DNA of 50,895 nt from Oscillospiraceae bacterium (lineage in GTDB: Bacteria; Bacillota; Clostridia; Oscillospirales; Oscillospiraceae). Of the stretch, positions 43,956 to 50,895 are shown piece after piece; within the stretch, counting starts at the first letter, position 1; each line of letters opens with the position of its first letter. The translations under genes were made by a program, and so were the position numbers. Where the stretch lies: assembly GCA_015068025.1 (NCBI GenBank), contig SVLH01000011.1, positions 1 through 50,895 of the forward strand, in the 5' to 3' direction. Below the pieces are notes generated by a model. It saw only the letters and a list, made by a program, of their open reading frames with translations. It ran no database searches and was not told where the DNA came from.

Positions 43956-45443
43956 TTACTTTAAGAAGTCCAGCACCACGGCGTCCATCTGCTGCTTTTC
44001 GACAGTCAGATCGAAGCGGCGCTGCTTGCCCTTCAGGGCAGCCAGTCTGCGGGGGATGGTCACACCGGAAATCGCATTCAACTGTTCCAGCAGCTCCACA
44101 CCGTCGCCCGCAGGCTTCTCGCCGATGGCGTCCATCACATGATTGCAGAACTTATAGGGGGATGCGGTGGAGACGAACACGGTCACAGTCTCGTCACCGG
44201 TGGCGGCACGATACTGCTCCATGACATTAACTGCCACAGCGGTATGGGTATCGATCAGGTAGCCGCGGTTCTTGTAATAGTCGGCGATGGTGACAGCCGT
44301 ACCGGCCTCATCACAGCAGCCGCCCCAGTATTCCTCGTTCAGGCGCGCCTTGATGGCGTTACTGACCTCATATTTACCTTCCTTCGCCAGCGCTTCCATA
44401 TAGCCGCGCACCTCGGCGTCATTCTCGCCGGAGAGGTCAAACAGCAGCCGCTCCAGATTGCTGGACACCAGAATGTCCATAGAGGGGCTCATGGTGGTGT
44501 GGAAGGGGCGGTTGCGGTCATAGATGCCCTTACGCAGGAAGTCGGTCAGGACATCGTTCTTGTTGGAGGCGCAGATCAGACGGCCAACAGACAGGCCCAT
44601 GCGCTTAGCATAGTAGGCCGCCAGAATGTCACCGAAGTTGCCGGTGGGAACACAGAAGTTCACCTTGTCGCCCATCTTGATCTGGCCGTCACGCAGCAGA
44701 TCGCAGTAGGCAGAAATGTAGTACACCACCTGAGGCAGGATGCGGCCCCAGTTGATGGAGTTGGCGGAGGACAGGAAATAGCCGCGGTCTGCCAGCGTTT
44801 CACGCATCTCCACATCGGAGAAAATCCGCTTTACACCGGCCTGTGCATCATCGAAGTTACCGACCACAGCGCACACGCCCACATTTTCACCCTCCTGGGT
44901 GACCATCTGGGCCTCCTGCACGGCGGAAACGCCGTCCTTGGGATAGAACACCATGATCTTGGTCTGGGGCACGTCGGCAAAGCCCTCCATGGCGGCCTTT
45001 CCGGTGTCGCCGGAGGTGGCCACGAGGATGCAGGCGGTCTTGTCCTCTCCGGTCTTGCGCAGAGCAGCAGAGAGCAGCTGGGGCAGCATCTGCAGCGCCA
45101 TATCCTTGAAGGCGCTGGTGGGGCCGTGCCAGAGTTCCAGACAGTGGGTGGTATTGTCCACTTTCCGGACAGGAGCCACTGCCTCGGTGTCGAACTTCTC
45201 GGGGCCGTAGGCGTTCTCGGCAAACGTCAGCAGCTCCTCATAGGTGTAATCCGTCAGATACAGACCCATGACCTTTGCGGCGCGCTCCTGATAGCGGGCG
45301 CTCACCAGACCGGTCAGGAAGGCCTCGTCCATCTGGGGAATGGCCTCGGGGGTCAGCAGACCGCCGTCGCGGCTCAAGCCCATCTTCACGGCTTCCGCAG
45401 ATTCCAGACGAACTGCTTTGTCTCTTGTGCTGTAATATTTCAT
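43956..45443 (-). CDS. thrC: Threonine synthase
   Basis: The product has 495 residues, the long (class I) type. It converts O-phosphohomoserine to threonine with PLP. HGPTSAFKDMALQ near residue 106 contains the PLP-binding lysine; ATSGDTGKAAMEGF follows, as does the glycine-rich phosphate loop CVPTGNFGDILAAYYAK. It lies 40 bases after yraN. No T-box or threonine leader is visible in that short gap. Confidence 0.96.
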   Translation of the reverse strand: MKYYSTRDKAVRLESAEAVKMGLSRDGGLLTPEAIPQMDEAFLTGLVSARYQERAAKVMGLYLTDYTYEELLTFAENAYGPEKFDTEAVAPVRKVDNTTHCLELWHGPTSAFKDMALQMLPQLLSAALRKTGEDKTACILVATSGDTGKAAMEGFADVPQTKIMVFYPKDGVSAVQEAQMVTQEGENVGVCAVVGNFDDAQAGVKRIFSDVEMRETLADRGYFLSSANSINWGRILPQVVYYISAYCDLLRDGQIKMGDKVNFCVPTGNFGDILAAYYAKRMGLSVGRLICASNKNDVLTDFLRKGIYDRNRPFHTTMSPSMDILVSSNLERLLFDLSGENDAEVRGYMEALAKEGKYEVSNAIKARLNEEYWGGCCDEAGTAVTIADYYKNRGYLIDTHTAVAVNVMEQYRAATGDETVTVFVSTASPYKFCNHVMDAIGEKPAGDGVELLEQLNAISGVTIPRRLAALKGKQRRFDLTVEKQQMDAVVLDFLK

Positions 45444-45483
45444 CTTCTGTTCCTCACTTTCAAGGAAGATTCTTTATGTTTTC

Positions 45484-45843
45484 TTATTCAAAGGCCGCTT
45501 CCAGGTATTCGATGTGAAGCGAACCGTCATTTTCCGCATAGACCTCCGCCACATCAAAGCGGGCAGGGGCGTCCAGTTCGTGGGTGCTTATGTATGCCGC
45601 CGCGGCAGCGCGCAGACGCGCCTGCTTCCGGCTGTCCACAAATTCACGGGGCAGCGCGATGGAATCGTTGCTGCGCAGCTTGACTTCCACGAAGCAAACC
45701 ATCCCCCGCTTGTCCTTTGCTACCAGATCCAATTCTCCAAACCGGCAGCGCCAACGGCTGGCCAGCAGTGTATACCCTTTTTTTCGGAGGTATTTCGCCA
45801 CTTCCGCTTCCCCGCGGAGTCCTGCTGCTCCTGCACCGCTCAT
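45484..45843 (-). CDS. yraN: UPF0102 family protein YraN
   Basis: The product has 119 residues. Start ATG 45843 overlaps the rnhB stop as ATGA and has GGGAGG seven bases upstream. GEAEVAKYLRKKGY, then ELDLVAKD and FVEVK form the restriction-endonuclease-like fold (Asp, Glu-x-Lys). The family is often next to rnhB, as here, and is thought to act in DNA or RNA processing; its substrate is unknown. Confidence 0.93.
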   Translation of the reverse strand: MSGAGAAGLRGEAEVAKYLRKKGYTLLASRWRCRFGELDLVAKDKRGMVCFVEVKLRSNDSIALPREFVDSRKQARLRAAAAAYISTHELDAPARFDVAEVYAENDGSLHIEYLEAAFE

Positions 45844-46460
45844 CGCCTGGCCTCCCACTTTTTCAGGAAGGTTTTGCGGTGCTGGGGACAGGGGCCGTAT
45901 GTATCCAGCATGGCATAGTGCAGCTTCGTGCCGTAGCCCTTGTGCTTTGCAAACTGATACTGGGGATAGGCCGCTTCCAGTTCCTCCGACACATACCGGT
46001 CACGGGCCACTTTCGCCAGAATGGAGGCCGCCGCAATGGAGGCGCTGTTGGCGTCTCCCTGAATGATGGTGACGTGGGGTGTTTCGATGGCGTAGCGGCT
46101 GCCGTGGTCGCGGTTGCCGTCGATCAGCGCCATGTCCGGCTTTACCGACAACCCATCAATCGCCCGCTGCATGGCAAGCATCCGGGCGTTGAGGATATCC
46201 ATCTCATCGATCTCCTCCGCTTCCACACGGGCAACGGAATACGCGGTGGCTTTTTCCATAATAACAGGAAATAACGCCTCCCGCTTTTTCTCTGTCAGTT
46301 TCTTGGAATCGTTCAGTCCGGGAATATCCACCCCTTTTGGCAGGATGACGGCGGCGGCATACACCGGCCCGGCCAGCGGCCCGGCGCCGGCTTCATCCAC
46401 GCCGCAGACCGCACAAAACCCTTTGTCCCACTGTTCCTGTTCGTAGCGCCAAAGTTCCAT
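45840..46460 (-). CDS. rnhB: Ribonuclease HII
   Basis: The product has 206 residues. It removes ribonucleotides from DNA and RNA primers. CGVDEAGAGPLAGPVYAAAV (19-38) holds the first catalytic acids, LNDSKKL follows, and ALIDGNRDHG supplies another. Family length is normal. It lies between rbgA and yraN, with translation coupled to yraN by a four-base overlap. Confidence 0.96.
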   Translation of the reverse strand: MELWRYEQEQWDKGFCAVCGVDEAGAGPLAGPVYAAAVILPKGVDIPGLNDSKKLTEKKREALFPVIMEKATAYSVARVEAEEIDEMDILNARMLAMQRAIDGLSVKPDMALIDGNRDHGSRYAIETPHVTIIQGDANSASIAAASILAKVARDRYVSEELEAAYPQYQFAKHKGYGTKLHYAMLDTYGPCPQHRKTFLKKWEARR

Positions 46461-46475
46461 ACCGTTGCACCTCTC

Positions 46476-47348
46476 TTATTGGGGCAGTTCAAGTGTAAAG
46501 CGTCCTAACTTTGCACCGCGGAACTCATCCAGCAGGATCTTTGCCATCCGTTCCGTGTCCACTTCGCCGCCGGAGATCAAAAATCCGCGCTTTCTGCCAG
46601 CCGCTTCCAGCAGACGGTAGCCGTAGGCCACCTCGTTTTCTTCGTTCTCACGTTCCGGCAGAGAGGGCAGCTTGTAGCCCTGCATCAGAGAATCCGGATA
46701 ATGGCTGCTCAGATAGGTCATCAGGTGGCAGCCCAGCGTCTCAATGTCCAGAATGTCATCCTTCACGGCTCCGGTGTAGGCCAGATTCAGACCCACGCTC
46801 TGATCCTCGAATTTCGGCCAGAGGATACCGGGCGTATCCAGCAGTTCCAGTCCACGGTCAATAGGCACCCACTGCTTGGAGCGGGTCACGCCGGGCCGGT
46901 CTTCCGTCTTGGCGGTTTTCCGTCCGGCCACTTTGTTGATAAACGTCGACTTTCCCACATTGGGGATGCCCAGGATCATCACACGCACTACGCGGCCCAC
47001 CTGCCCCTTTTCTGCATAGGCTCGCAGTTTCTCCGCAAGCAGTTCCCGGATGGCACCGGCAAACTTCCCGGTTCCGATGCCGTCCTTGGCGTCAGACTCC
47101 AGCACAGCGTAGCCCAGTTTGCGGAAATGCGCCGCCCACAGCTTGGTTGCCTCCGGGTCGGCCTGATCCACACGGTTGAGCACCACCAGACGGGGCTTTC
47201 CTGCAGTCAGCTCGTCCACATCCGGGTTCCGGCTGGATACCGGGATCCGCGCATCGATGATCTCACAGACCGCATCTACATTTTTGATCTGGTCGACAAT
47301 CATACGCCGGGTTTTTGTCATGTGCCCGGGATACCATTGAATATTCAT
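46476..47348 (-). CDS. rbgA: Ribosome biogenesis GTPase RbgA (YlqF)
   Basis: The product has 290 residues. The start chosen is ATG 47348, five bases after GGAGG. It is a circularly permuted GTPase: NRVD (the G4 motif) comes before GIPNVGKSTFIN (G1), and DTPGILWPK (G3) follows. The opening QWYPGHMTKT is the family signature. RbgA acts in late 50S assembly. It lies between lepB and rnhB. Confidence 0.96.
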   Translation of the reverse strand: MNIQWYPGHMTKTRRMIVDQIKNVDAVCEIIDARIPVSSRNPDVDELTAGKPRLVVLNRVDQADPEATKLWAAHFRKLGYAVLESDAKDGIGTGKFAGAIRELLAEKLRAYAEKGQVGRVVRVMILGIPNVGKSTFINKVAGRKTAKTEDRPGVTRSKQWVPIDRGLELLDTPGILWPKFEDQSVGLNLAYTGAVKDDILDIETLGCHLMTYLSSHYPDSLMQGYKLPSLPERENEENEVAYGYRLLEAAGRKRGFLISGGEVDTERMAKILLDEFRGAKLGRFTLELPQ

Positions 47349-47401
47349 GCAAACCTCCATGCGCCGCCCGGCACCGGGATGAAATTTCGTTGTAATACAG
47401 G

Positions 47402-47983
47402 TCAGCCGATGGTACCGATCCGGTCAAACTCCCGCTTTCCCGTTTCTTCGCTGATTCCTGGGAAGGCGATGGCCACCGCTTTTCCCAGCATATACCGGCA
47501 ATCGACGGTGCCCAGCCCGGAATGTCGGCTGTCGGCAGAGTGGTTGCGGTTATCACCCATGACAAAGACTTCTCCCTTCGGGACGATCAGCGGGAACTCC
47601 GTGCCTTCCTCCTGAAAGGTCAGTTCGTTGATATAGTCTTCCTTCAGCAGCTTTCCGTCCACATAGACTTCGCCTGTCCGGAAGTTGATATCTACCGTCT
47701 GCCCCTCTGTGGCGATCACCCGCTTCACGATGGGTTCCTCCATAAAGGTGGCCTTTCGGAGCACCACGATATCGCCGTATCGATAGCCGTCATACAGAAT
47801 GGGATTCAAAACCAGCAGCCGGTCTCCGTGCCGCAGTGTCGGCACCATGGAGCGTCCGTCCACGCCGATGAGCCGCACCACAAAGGTAAACAGCACCACC
47901 ACCGCCAGCACCGAGTATACCAGAGCCTGTACCCACTCGTACTGCTCCCGGTCATTCTCCTTCTTCTGCCTGTTGTTTCGCAT
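47402..47983 (-). CDS. lepB: Signal peptidase I, second tandem copy
   Basis: The product has 193 residues. A single membrane helix (about 20-40) is followed by the catalytic Ser45 in GRSMVPTL and Lys87 in IVKRVIA; VMGDNRNHSADSR is the third signature. It cleaves secretory signal peptides on the outer face. ATG 47983 is preferred over the TTG one codon upstream. It is only ten bases downstream of a paralogue (47994-48578), to which it is about 40-50% similar by eye. Confidence 0.95.
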   Translation of the reverse strand: MRNNRQKKENDREQYEWVQALVYSVLAVVVLFTFVVRLIGVDGRSMVPTLRHGDRLLVLNPILYDGYRYGDIVVLRKATFMEEPIVKRVIATEGQTVDINFRTGEVYVDGKLLKEDYINELTFQEEGTEFPLIVPKGEVFVMGDNRNHSADSRHSGLGTVDCRYMLGKAVAIAFPGISEETGKREFDRIGTIG

Positions 47984-47993
47984 CAAAGTCTCC

Positions 47994-48578
47994 TCAGTTC
48001 AGGGCGGAAATGCGGCTCCATTCCCGCTTTCCAAGCCCCTCTGTTTTTCCGGGCAGAACGAGAAAGACCGCCCGGCCAATGATATTGCCTTCTTTCACAG
48101 CACCCAGATCAGGATGCCGGCTGTCCTTGCTTTCGTTGCGGTTGTCGCCCAGGAGAAAGAGTTCGTCCTCCTGCAGGATCAGCGGAAACTCCACACCCTC
48201 CCGAAGATGAGTGGCCTCCTTAATATAGGGTTCTTCCAAAGGCACGCCATCCACATAGACGATACCGGCGGGAAAGTCGATATCCACCGTCTGTCCGCCC
48301 ACAGCGATCACGCGTTTGACCACCGGGGATCCGTTCTCAAATCCGTTTTTCGCCGCGATGACGATATCTCCCCGCTCATAGTCTCCGCACAGCCAGCCGT
48401 TGAGTACCAGCATCCGATCGCCGTGCTGCAGCGTGTTCTGCATGGACACACCATCTACATTCACAAAGCGGATCACAAAGGAAAACAGCAGCACAAGCGC
48501 CACGATCACCGTCACCAGCAGCTGCAAATATTCATACCAACCGCGATCGACGGTCTCTCTTTTTTTCTCTGTTTCCAT
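47994..48578 (-). CDS. lepB: Signal peptidase I, first tandem copy
   Basis: The product has 194 residues. Start ATG 48578 lies seven bases after GGAGG; the longer frame has no start signal. A membrane helix at about 19-39 precedes Ser45 (GVSMQNTL) and Lys88 (VVKRVIA); LLGDNRNESKDSR follows. Both copies have the complete Ser-Lys dyad, so both should be active. It is the first gene of the operon reading lepB-lepB-rbgA-rnhB-yraN-thrC. Confidence 0.95.
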   Translation of the reverse strand: METEKKRETVDRGWYEYLQLLVTVIVALVLLFSFVIRFVNVDGVSMQNTLQHGDRMLVLNGWLCGDYERGDIVIAAKNGFENGSPVVKRVIAVGGQTVDIDFPAGIVYVDGVPLEEPYIKEATHLREGVEFPLILQEDELFLLGDNRNESKDSRHPDLGAVKEGNIIGRAVFLVLPGKTEGLGKREWSRISALN

Positions 48579-48599
48579 AGGTGAGCCTCCAAAAACGCA

Positions 48600-48622
48600 T
48601 GACATGGGAATCTATCATGTCA
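48600..48622. promoter_or_regulatory. Inverted repeat at the lepB transcription start
   Basis: A perfect 7-bp inverted repeat TGACATG/CATGTCA (48600-48606 with 48616-48622) with a 9-base spacer abuts the -10 of the lepB promoter. It could be an operator or a 5' stem-loop. Confidence 0.45.
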
Positions 48623-48650
48623 GTATAACAAAGAATGCCCCTTTTCACAA
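48622..48650 (-). promoter_or_regulatory. Sigma-A promoter for the lepB operon
   Basis: Minus strand: TTGTGA (48650-48645), 17 bases, TATACT (48627-48622). Confidence 0.65.
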
Positions 48651-48670
48651 TAGAAAGAGGCAATTTTTCA

Positions 48671-48700
48671 AAAGAAAAAAGAGAGGCAAAGCCTCTCTTT
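48671..48700 (-). terminator. Terminator of rplS
   Basis: 10-bp stem AAAGAGAGGC/GCCTCTCTTT (48678-48687 with 48691-48700) with a 3-base loop; on the minus strand TTTTTTCTTTT follows, 10 bases after the rplS stop. Confidence 0.9.
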
Positions 48701-48710
48701 ATCCTTTGGA

Positions 48711-49052
48711 TTACAGCTTCTCCTTGATCTTGGCGCTCTTGCCCACGCGGCCACGCAGATAGTACAGCTTGGCGCGGCGGACCTTACCGCTGCGAACCAC
48801 TTCGATGGTTTCGATAGAGGGAGAATGCACAGGGAACACCTTCTCAACGCCGATGCCGTAGGACAGGCGGCGGACGGTGATGGTCTCCTCGATGCCGCCG
48901 TGCTTCTTGGCGATGACGGTACCTTCGAAGATCTGGATACGCTCGCGGGAGCCTTCCTTGACCTTCACGTGGACACGCACGGTGTCGCCGATCTTGACCG
49001 CAGGCACTTCGTTGGCCAGGGTTTCCTTGTTCAGTTCCTTGATGAGATCCAT
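48711..49052 (-). CDS. rplS: 50S ribosomal protein L19
   Basis: The product has 113 residues. [20 protein letters not shown] and [16 protein letters not shown] are the L19 signatures, and the basic C-terminus contains [26 protein letters not shown] lies upstream of the ATG. The gene has its own promoter and terminator. The leader of roughly 95 bases may hold the autoregulatory L19 leader known in Firmicutes, but I cannot prove this from the sequence. Confidence 0.97.
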   Translation of the reverse strand: MDLIKELNKETLANEVPAVKIGDTVRVHVKVKEGSRERIQIFEGTVIAKKHGGIEETITVRRLSYGIGVEKVFPVHSPSIETIEVVRSGKVRRAKLYYLRGRVGKSAKIKEKL

Positions 49053-49154
49053 GGATATTTCCTCCTAAAAATATAGGTGTTCATGCCGCTATTTTCGCGC
49101 TTCGGGACTCTTTCACCCACGCACGACAGAGGACCACCCTTTGTAAGCCTTAAT

Positions 49155-49183
49155 ACGATACCACAGAACTCCTTGAAATGCAA
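49155..49183 (-). promoter_or_regulatory. Promoter for rplS
   Basis: Minus strand: TTGCAT (49183-49178), 17 bases, TATCGT (49160-49155). Confidence 0.5.
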
Positions 49184-49203
49184 GCATTTTTTTACAAAAA
49201 AAT

Positions 49204-49794
49204 CTATTTTCCAATCGTTTCACGCCACGCCGCCATTCCAAAGCCTGCCGCGGCCGGAAGCAGCCACAAACTGCCGCCTGTGACGCCCATCAAGCCGCAC
49301 AGAAACAGACAGAGCAGCAGCGAAAAGCAGAGGCTCACGACCCGTGTCGCCTGCTCCCCTGCCCCATCTCCCCAGCACCGGGACACCAGAAGCTCCAGTA
49401 CCCTGCCGCCGTCCAGCGGCCGGATCGGCAGCAAGTTGAACAGGCACAGCACCAGATTGGCACCCAGAAACACCCGAGCTTCCGCCAACCGAAATCCGGC
49501 TGCAATCGCCGCCCCCAGAAAATTGGCCGCCGGCCCAGCCAGAAGCGCCAGCACCTCCTGTCCATAGGTCAGGCGGCGACTGTCTGTCTCCATCACCGCA
49601 CCGAACACGTTCAACTGCAGCCGCCGCACTTCTCCGCCCAGACAGCGGAGCGCCACCCAATGCCCCGCCTCATGCACAGCTGCGGCACCCAACACGGTAA
49701 GCAGCAGTCCGATGCCGTTTGCCCTCCAAAACCAGGCGAGAAGCAGCCAGAACCCCACAGACACCTGCAGACGGTTCGGTTTAAGCAGAAACAT
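49204..49794 (-). CDS. spoIVFB: Site-2 protease of the SpoIVFB type
   Basis: The product has 196 residues and is an almost purely membrane protein. HEAGH at 41-45 gives two zinc ligands, and NLLPIRPLDGGR (120-131) gives the third. In Bacillus, SpoIVFB cuts pro-sigma-K in the mother cell. The protein lacks the C-terminal CBS domain of the Bacillus enzyme. Its start lies within the end of the SpoIVFA-like gene (14-base overlap), the arrangement of spoIVFA-spoIVFB, which supports the name; another M50 protease role cannot be excluded. Confidence 0.82.
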   Translation of the reverse strand: MFLLKPNRLQVSVGFWLLLAWFWRANGIGLLLTVLGAAAVHEAGHWVALRCLGGEVRRLQLNVFGAVMETDSRRLTYGQEVLALLAGPAANFLGAAIAAGFRLAEARVFLGANLVLCLFNLLPIRPLDGGRVLELLVSRCWGDGAGEQATRVVSLCFSLLLCLFLCGLMGVTGGSLWLLPAAAGFGMAAWRETIGK

Positions 49795-50743
49795 AGTAGA
49801 CCGGATTCAGGTAAACACCGTCACACTGCAATTCGAAGTGAAGATGCGGCCCTGTGGCCATTCCGGTCTCCCCCACCTCGCCCAGTTTCTGTCCCCGTTT
49901 CACCGCGGCGCCGGAGACGACACCGATCCGGCTGCAATGGGCGTACAGCGTGGAGTAGCCGCGGCCGTGCTCCACAATGCAATACTTTCCATAGCTGCTG
50001 CTCTCCCCCACCACGGTTACCGTCCCGTCAGCAAAGGAGCGGATCTCGCTGCCCTGCTCCGCAGCCAGATCCACTCCGTAATGAAACCGTCCCGCGCTCT
50101 GCCGATAACCAAAGCCAGAGCTGATATCGCCCTCCACCGGTGTGCAGTAGGCAAAATCCAGAATGGATTGCTCCATGCTCACACCGGGCGGCAGGTTTTC
50201 CTCTGAATACAGCACATAGACCAGCGAATCTGTTTCAACACCCTCCATACGGAGAGGCTTTCCCCCGCTGCCCTCCGTGGTCACGATCTGCTCGGCAACG
50301 GTTGCCTGACTGTTCCGCAGTATCTCGATGGCAGAGGTGCTTTCCGGCAGCAGAACTGCCGCCGTCTCCAGCGCTTCTCCCTCCTCTTCCCTGCGAAAGA
50401 CCGCCTGATACACATCCTCCACTGTGTCCGCCACAGCCTTTTCTCCCGCAAATACATTCCCCACCGCCGAGAATACGGCCTCTACATCCATGTTGCGTGC
50501 CAGCGCGCCGGTCAAAGTTCGGTTCAGCTCCGCCATGCGGTCGGGAAGCAGCAGCTTGACCGCCACCAACAGCACAAAAACACCGCCGCAGATCACCAGC
50601 TGTATCAGCTGGCGACGCTCTTTTGGCTGCAGCGGCTCATTTCTGCGGGGCGTGGAACGCACAGTACTCCCCTTTTTTGCCGTCCTGCGTCGCTGCGCCG
50701 CCACTGTTCCCATCACTCTGCGCCCCATCTGCCGTGCCTTCAT
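49781..50743 (-). CDS. spoIVFA: SpoIVFA-like membrane protein with M23 (LytM) domain
   Basis: The product has 320 residues. Start ATG 50743, seven to eight bases after GGGGAGGGGAG, is preferred over upstream starts without such signals. A very basic N-terminus (about 1-46, rich in Arg and Lys) precedes one transmembrane helix (46-66). A central region of about 130 residues follows, then a C-terminal M23 domain. Metal ligands are all present: His221 and Asp225 (HYGVD), His269 (YAHC) and His300/His302 (PHLHFE). It overlaps the spoIVFB-like gene. SpoIVFA regulates SpoIVFB; a SpoIIQ-like role is an alternative because of the intact domain. Confidence 0.8.
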   Translation of the reverse strand: MKARQMGRRVMGTVAAQRRRTAKKGSTVRSTPRRNEPLQPKERRQLIQLVICGGVFVLLVAVKLLLPDRMAELNRTLTGALARNMDVEAVFSAVGNVFAGEKAVADTVEDVYQAVFRREEEGEALETAAVLLPESTSAIEILRNSQATVAEQIVTTEGSGGKPLRMEGVETDSLVYVLYSEENLPPGVSMEQSILDFAYCTPVEGDISSGFGYRQSAGRFHYGVDLAAEQGSEIRSFADGTVTVVGESSSYGKYCIVEHGRGYSTLYAHCSRIGVVSGAAVKRGQKLGEVGETGMATGPHLHFELQCDGVYLNPVYYVSA

Positions 50744-50805
50744 GACGCTCCCCTCCCCGTTTCGTTCTCGGTGAATCCTATGTGACAGCTTGAGCGAATA
50801 TGACC

Positions 50806-50834
50806 TTGACATCTTCCCGGAAATTCCGTATAAT
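50806..50834 (+). promoter_or_regulatory. Perfect consensus promoter for tRNA-Pro
   Basis: TTGACA (50806-50811), exactly 17 bases, TATAAT (50829-50834). The tRNA begins 14 bases after the -10. Confidence 0.9.
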
Positions 50835-50847
50835 GAGTGGGCTGTAT

Positions 50848-50895
50848 CGGGGTGTAGCGCAGTTGGTAGCGCGCTTGGTTCGGGTCCAAGAGGCC
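50848..50895 (+). tRNA. tRNA-Pro (anticodon CGG), 5' part only
   Basis: The acceptor strand CGGGGTG, D-arm GCGC-AGTTGGTA-GCGC and anticodon stem CTTGG/CCAAG are complete. The seven-base loop TTCGGGT gives anticodon CGG, proline. The variable loop begins with AGGCC and the window ends there, so the T-arm and 3' acceptor strand are not seen. The last base of the window lies inside the gene, which suggests that the contig may end at a tRNA repeat. Confidence 0.9.

Noticed and set aside
1-50895. CRISPR array, prophage, toxin-antitoxin module or insertion sequence
   Set aside because: No regularly spaced repeats, transposase, phage structural genes or toxin-antitoxin pairs are seen. The only short tandem repeat is coding (trigger factor tail).

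Overview
The window is a chromosomal stretch from an endospore-forming, low-redundancy Firmicute of the class Clostridia. The best fit is an Oscillospiraceae-type gut anaerobe of fairly high G+C. The supporting evidence is: sporulation genes at both ends (spoIIIA genes on the left, a spoIVFA/spoIVFB-like pair on the right); both Gram-positive replicative polymerases (dnaE and polC); the hprK-murB-rapZ-whiA cluster; zinc-ribbon L28 and L32; and strong AGGAGG-type ribosome binding sites. Nearly everything is housekeeping or core. I see no CRISPR array, no rRNA, no complete prophage and no transposase.

Layout. 1-124: an AT-rich stretch (36 G/C in the first 120 bases) that abruptly interrupts spoIIIAC after codon 40. 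107-1656 (minus): spoIIIAC (broken), spoIIIAB, spoIIIAA behind a sigma-E-like promoter. 1865-4534: a divergent Cys-rich, probably spore-related protein, a YerB/DUF3048 lipoprotein and a DUF4364 protein. 4572-12611 (minus): hprK, murB, rapZ, whiA, a C_GCAxxG_C_C protein, a small zinc-ribbon membrane protein and dnaE. 12900-13088: rpmB. 13262-18082 (minus): der-plsY-gpsA, yceD-rpmF and two unknown small genes. 18184-23849 (plus): an RluA-family pseudouridine synthase, a polyamine importer potA-potB-potCD behind a large hairpin leader, and a FlK-type thioesterase.

23898-34737 (minus): one long run reading pyrH, frr, uppS, cdsA, dxr, rseP, ispG, polC and then ferritin. It joins UMP supply, ribosome recycling, isoprenoid and undecaprenyl synthesis, phospholipid synthesis and replication. 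34921-36516 (plus): a lone membrane-anchored XRE-type regulator. 36565-43147 (minus): the proteostasis cluster tig-clpP-clpX-lon-ysxC. 43223-48578 (minus): two tandem signal peptidases, rbgA, rnhB, yraN, thrC and a metallophosphoesterase. 48711-50743 (minus): rplS, and a spoIVFB-like/spoIVFA-like pair. 50848 to the end (plus): the 5' part of a tRNA-Pro(CGG) gene behind a perfect consensus promoter, cut by the window edge.

The most interesting signal is at the very left edge. spoIIIAC is essential for engulfed-forespore function in known spore formers, and here its reading frame is intact and well conserved up to a sharp junction with AT-rich DNA. That is what one end of a skin-like sporulation-intervening element, or another site-specific integrated element, would look like. 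The window does not contain the other end, so this remains an inference. Secondary points of interest are the PotC-PotD fusion, the long imperfect hairpin that fills the pot leader, the tandem-repeat Lys/Ala tail of trigger factor, and a SpoIVFA-like protein with a complete set of M23 metal ligands.
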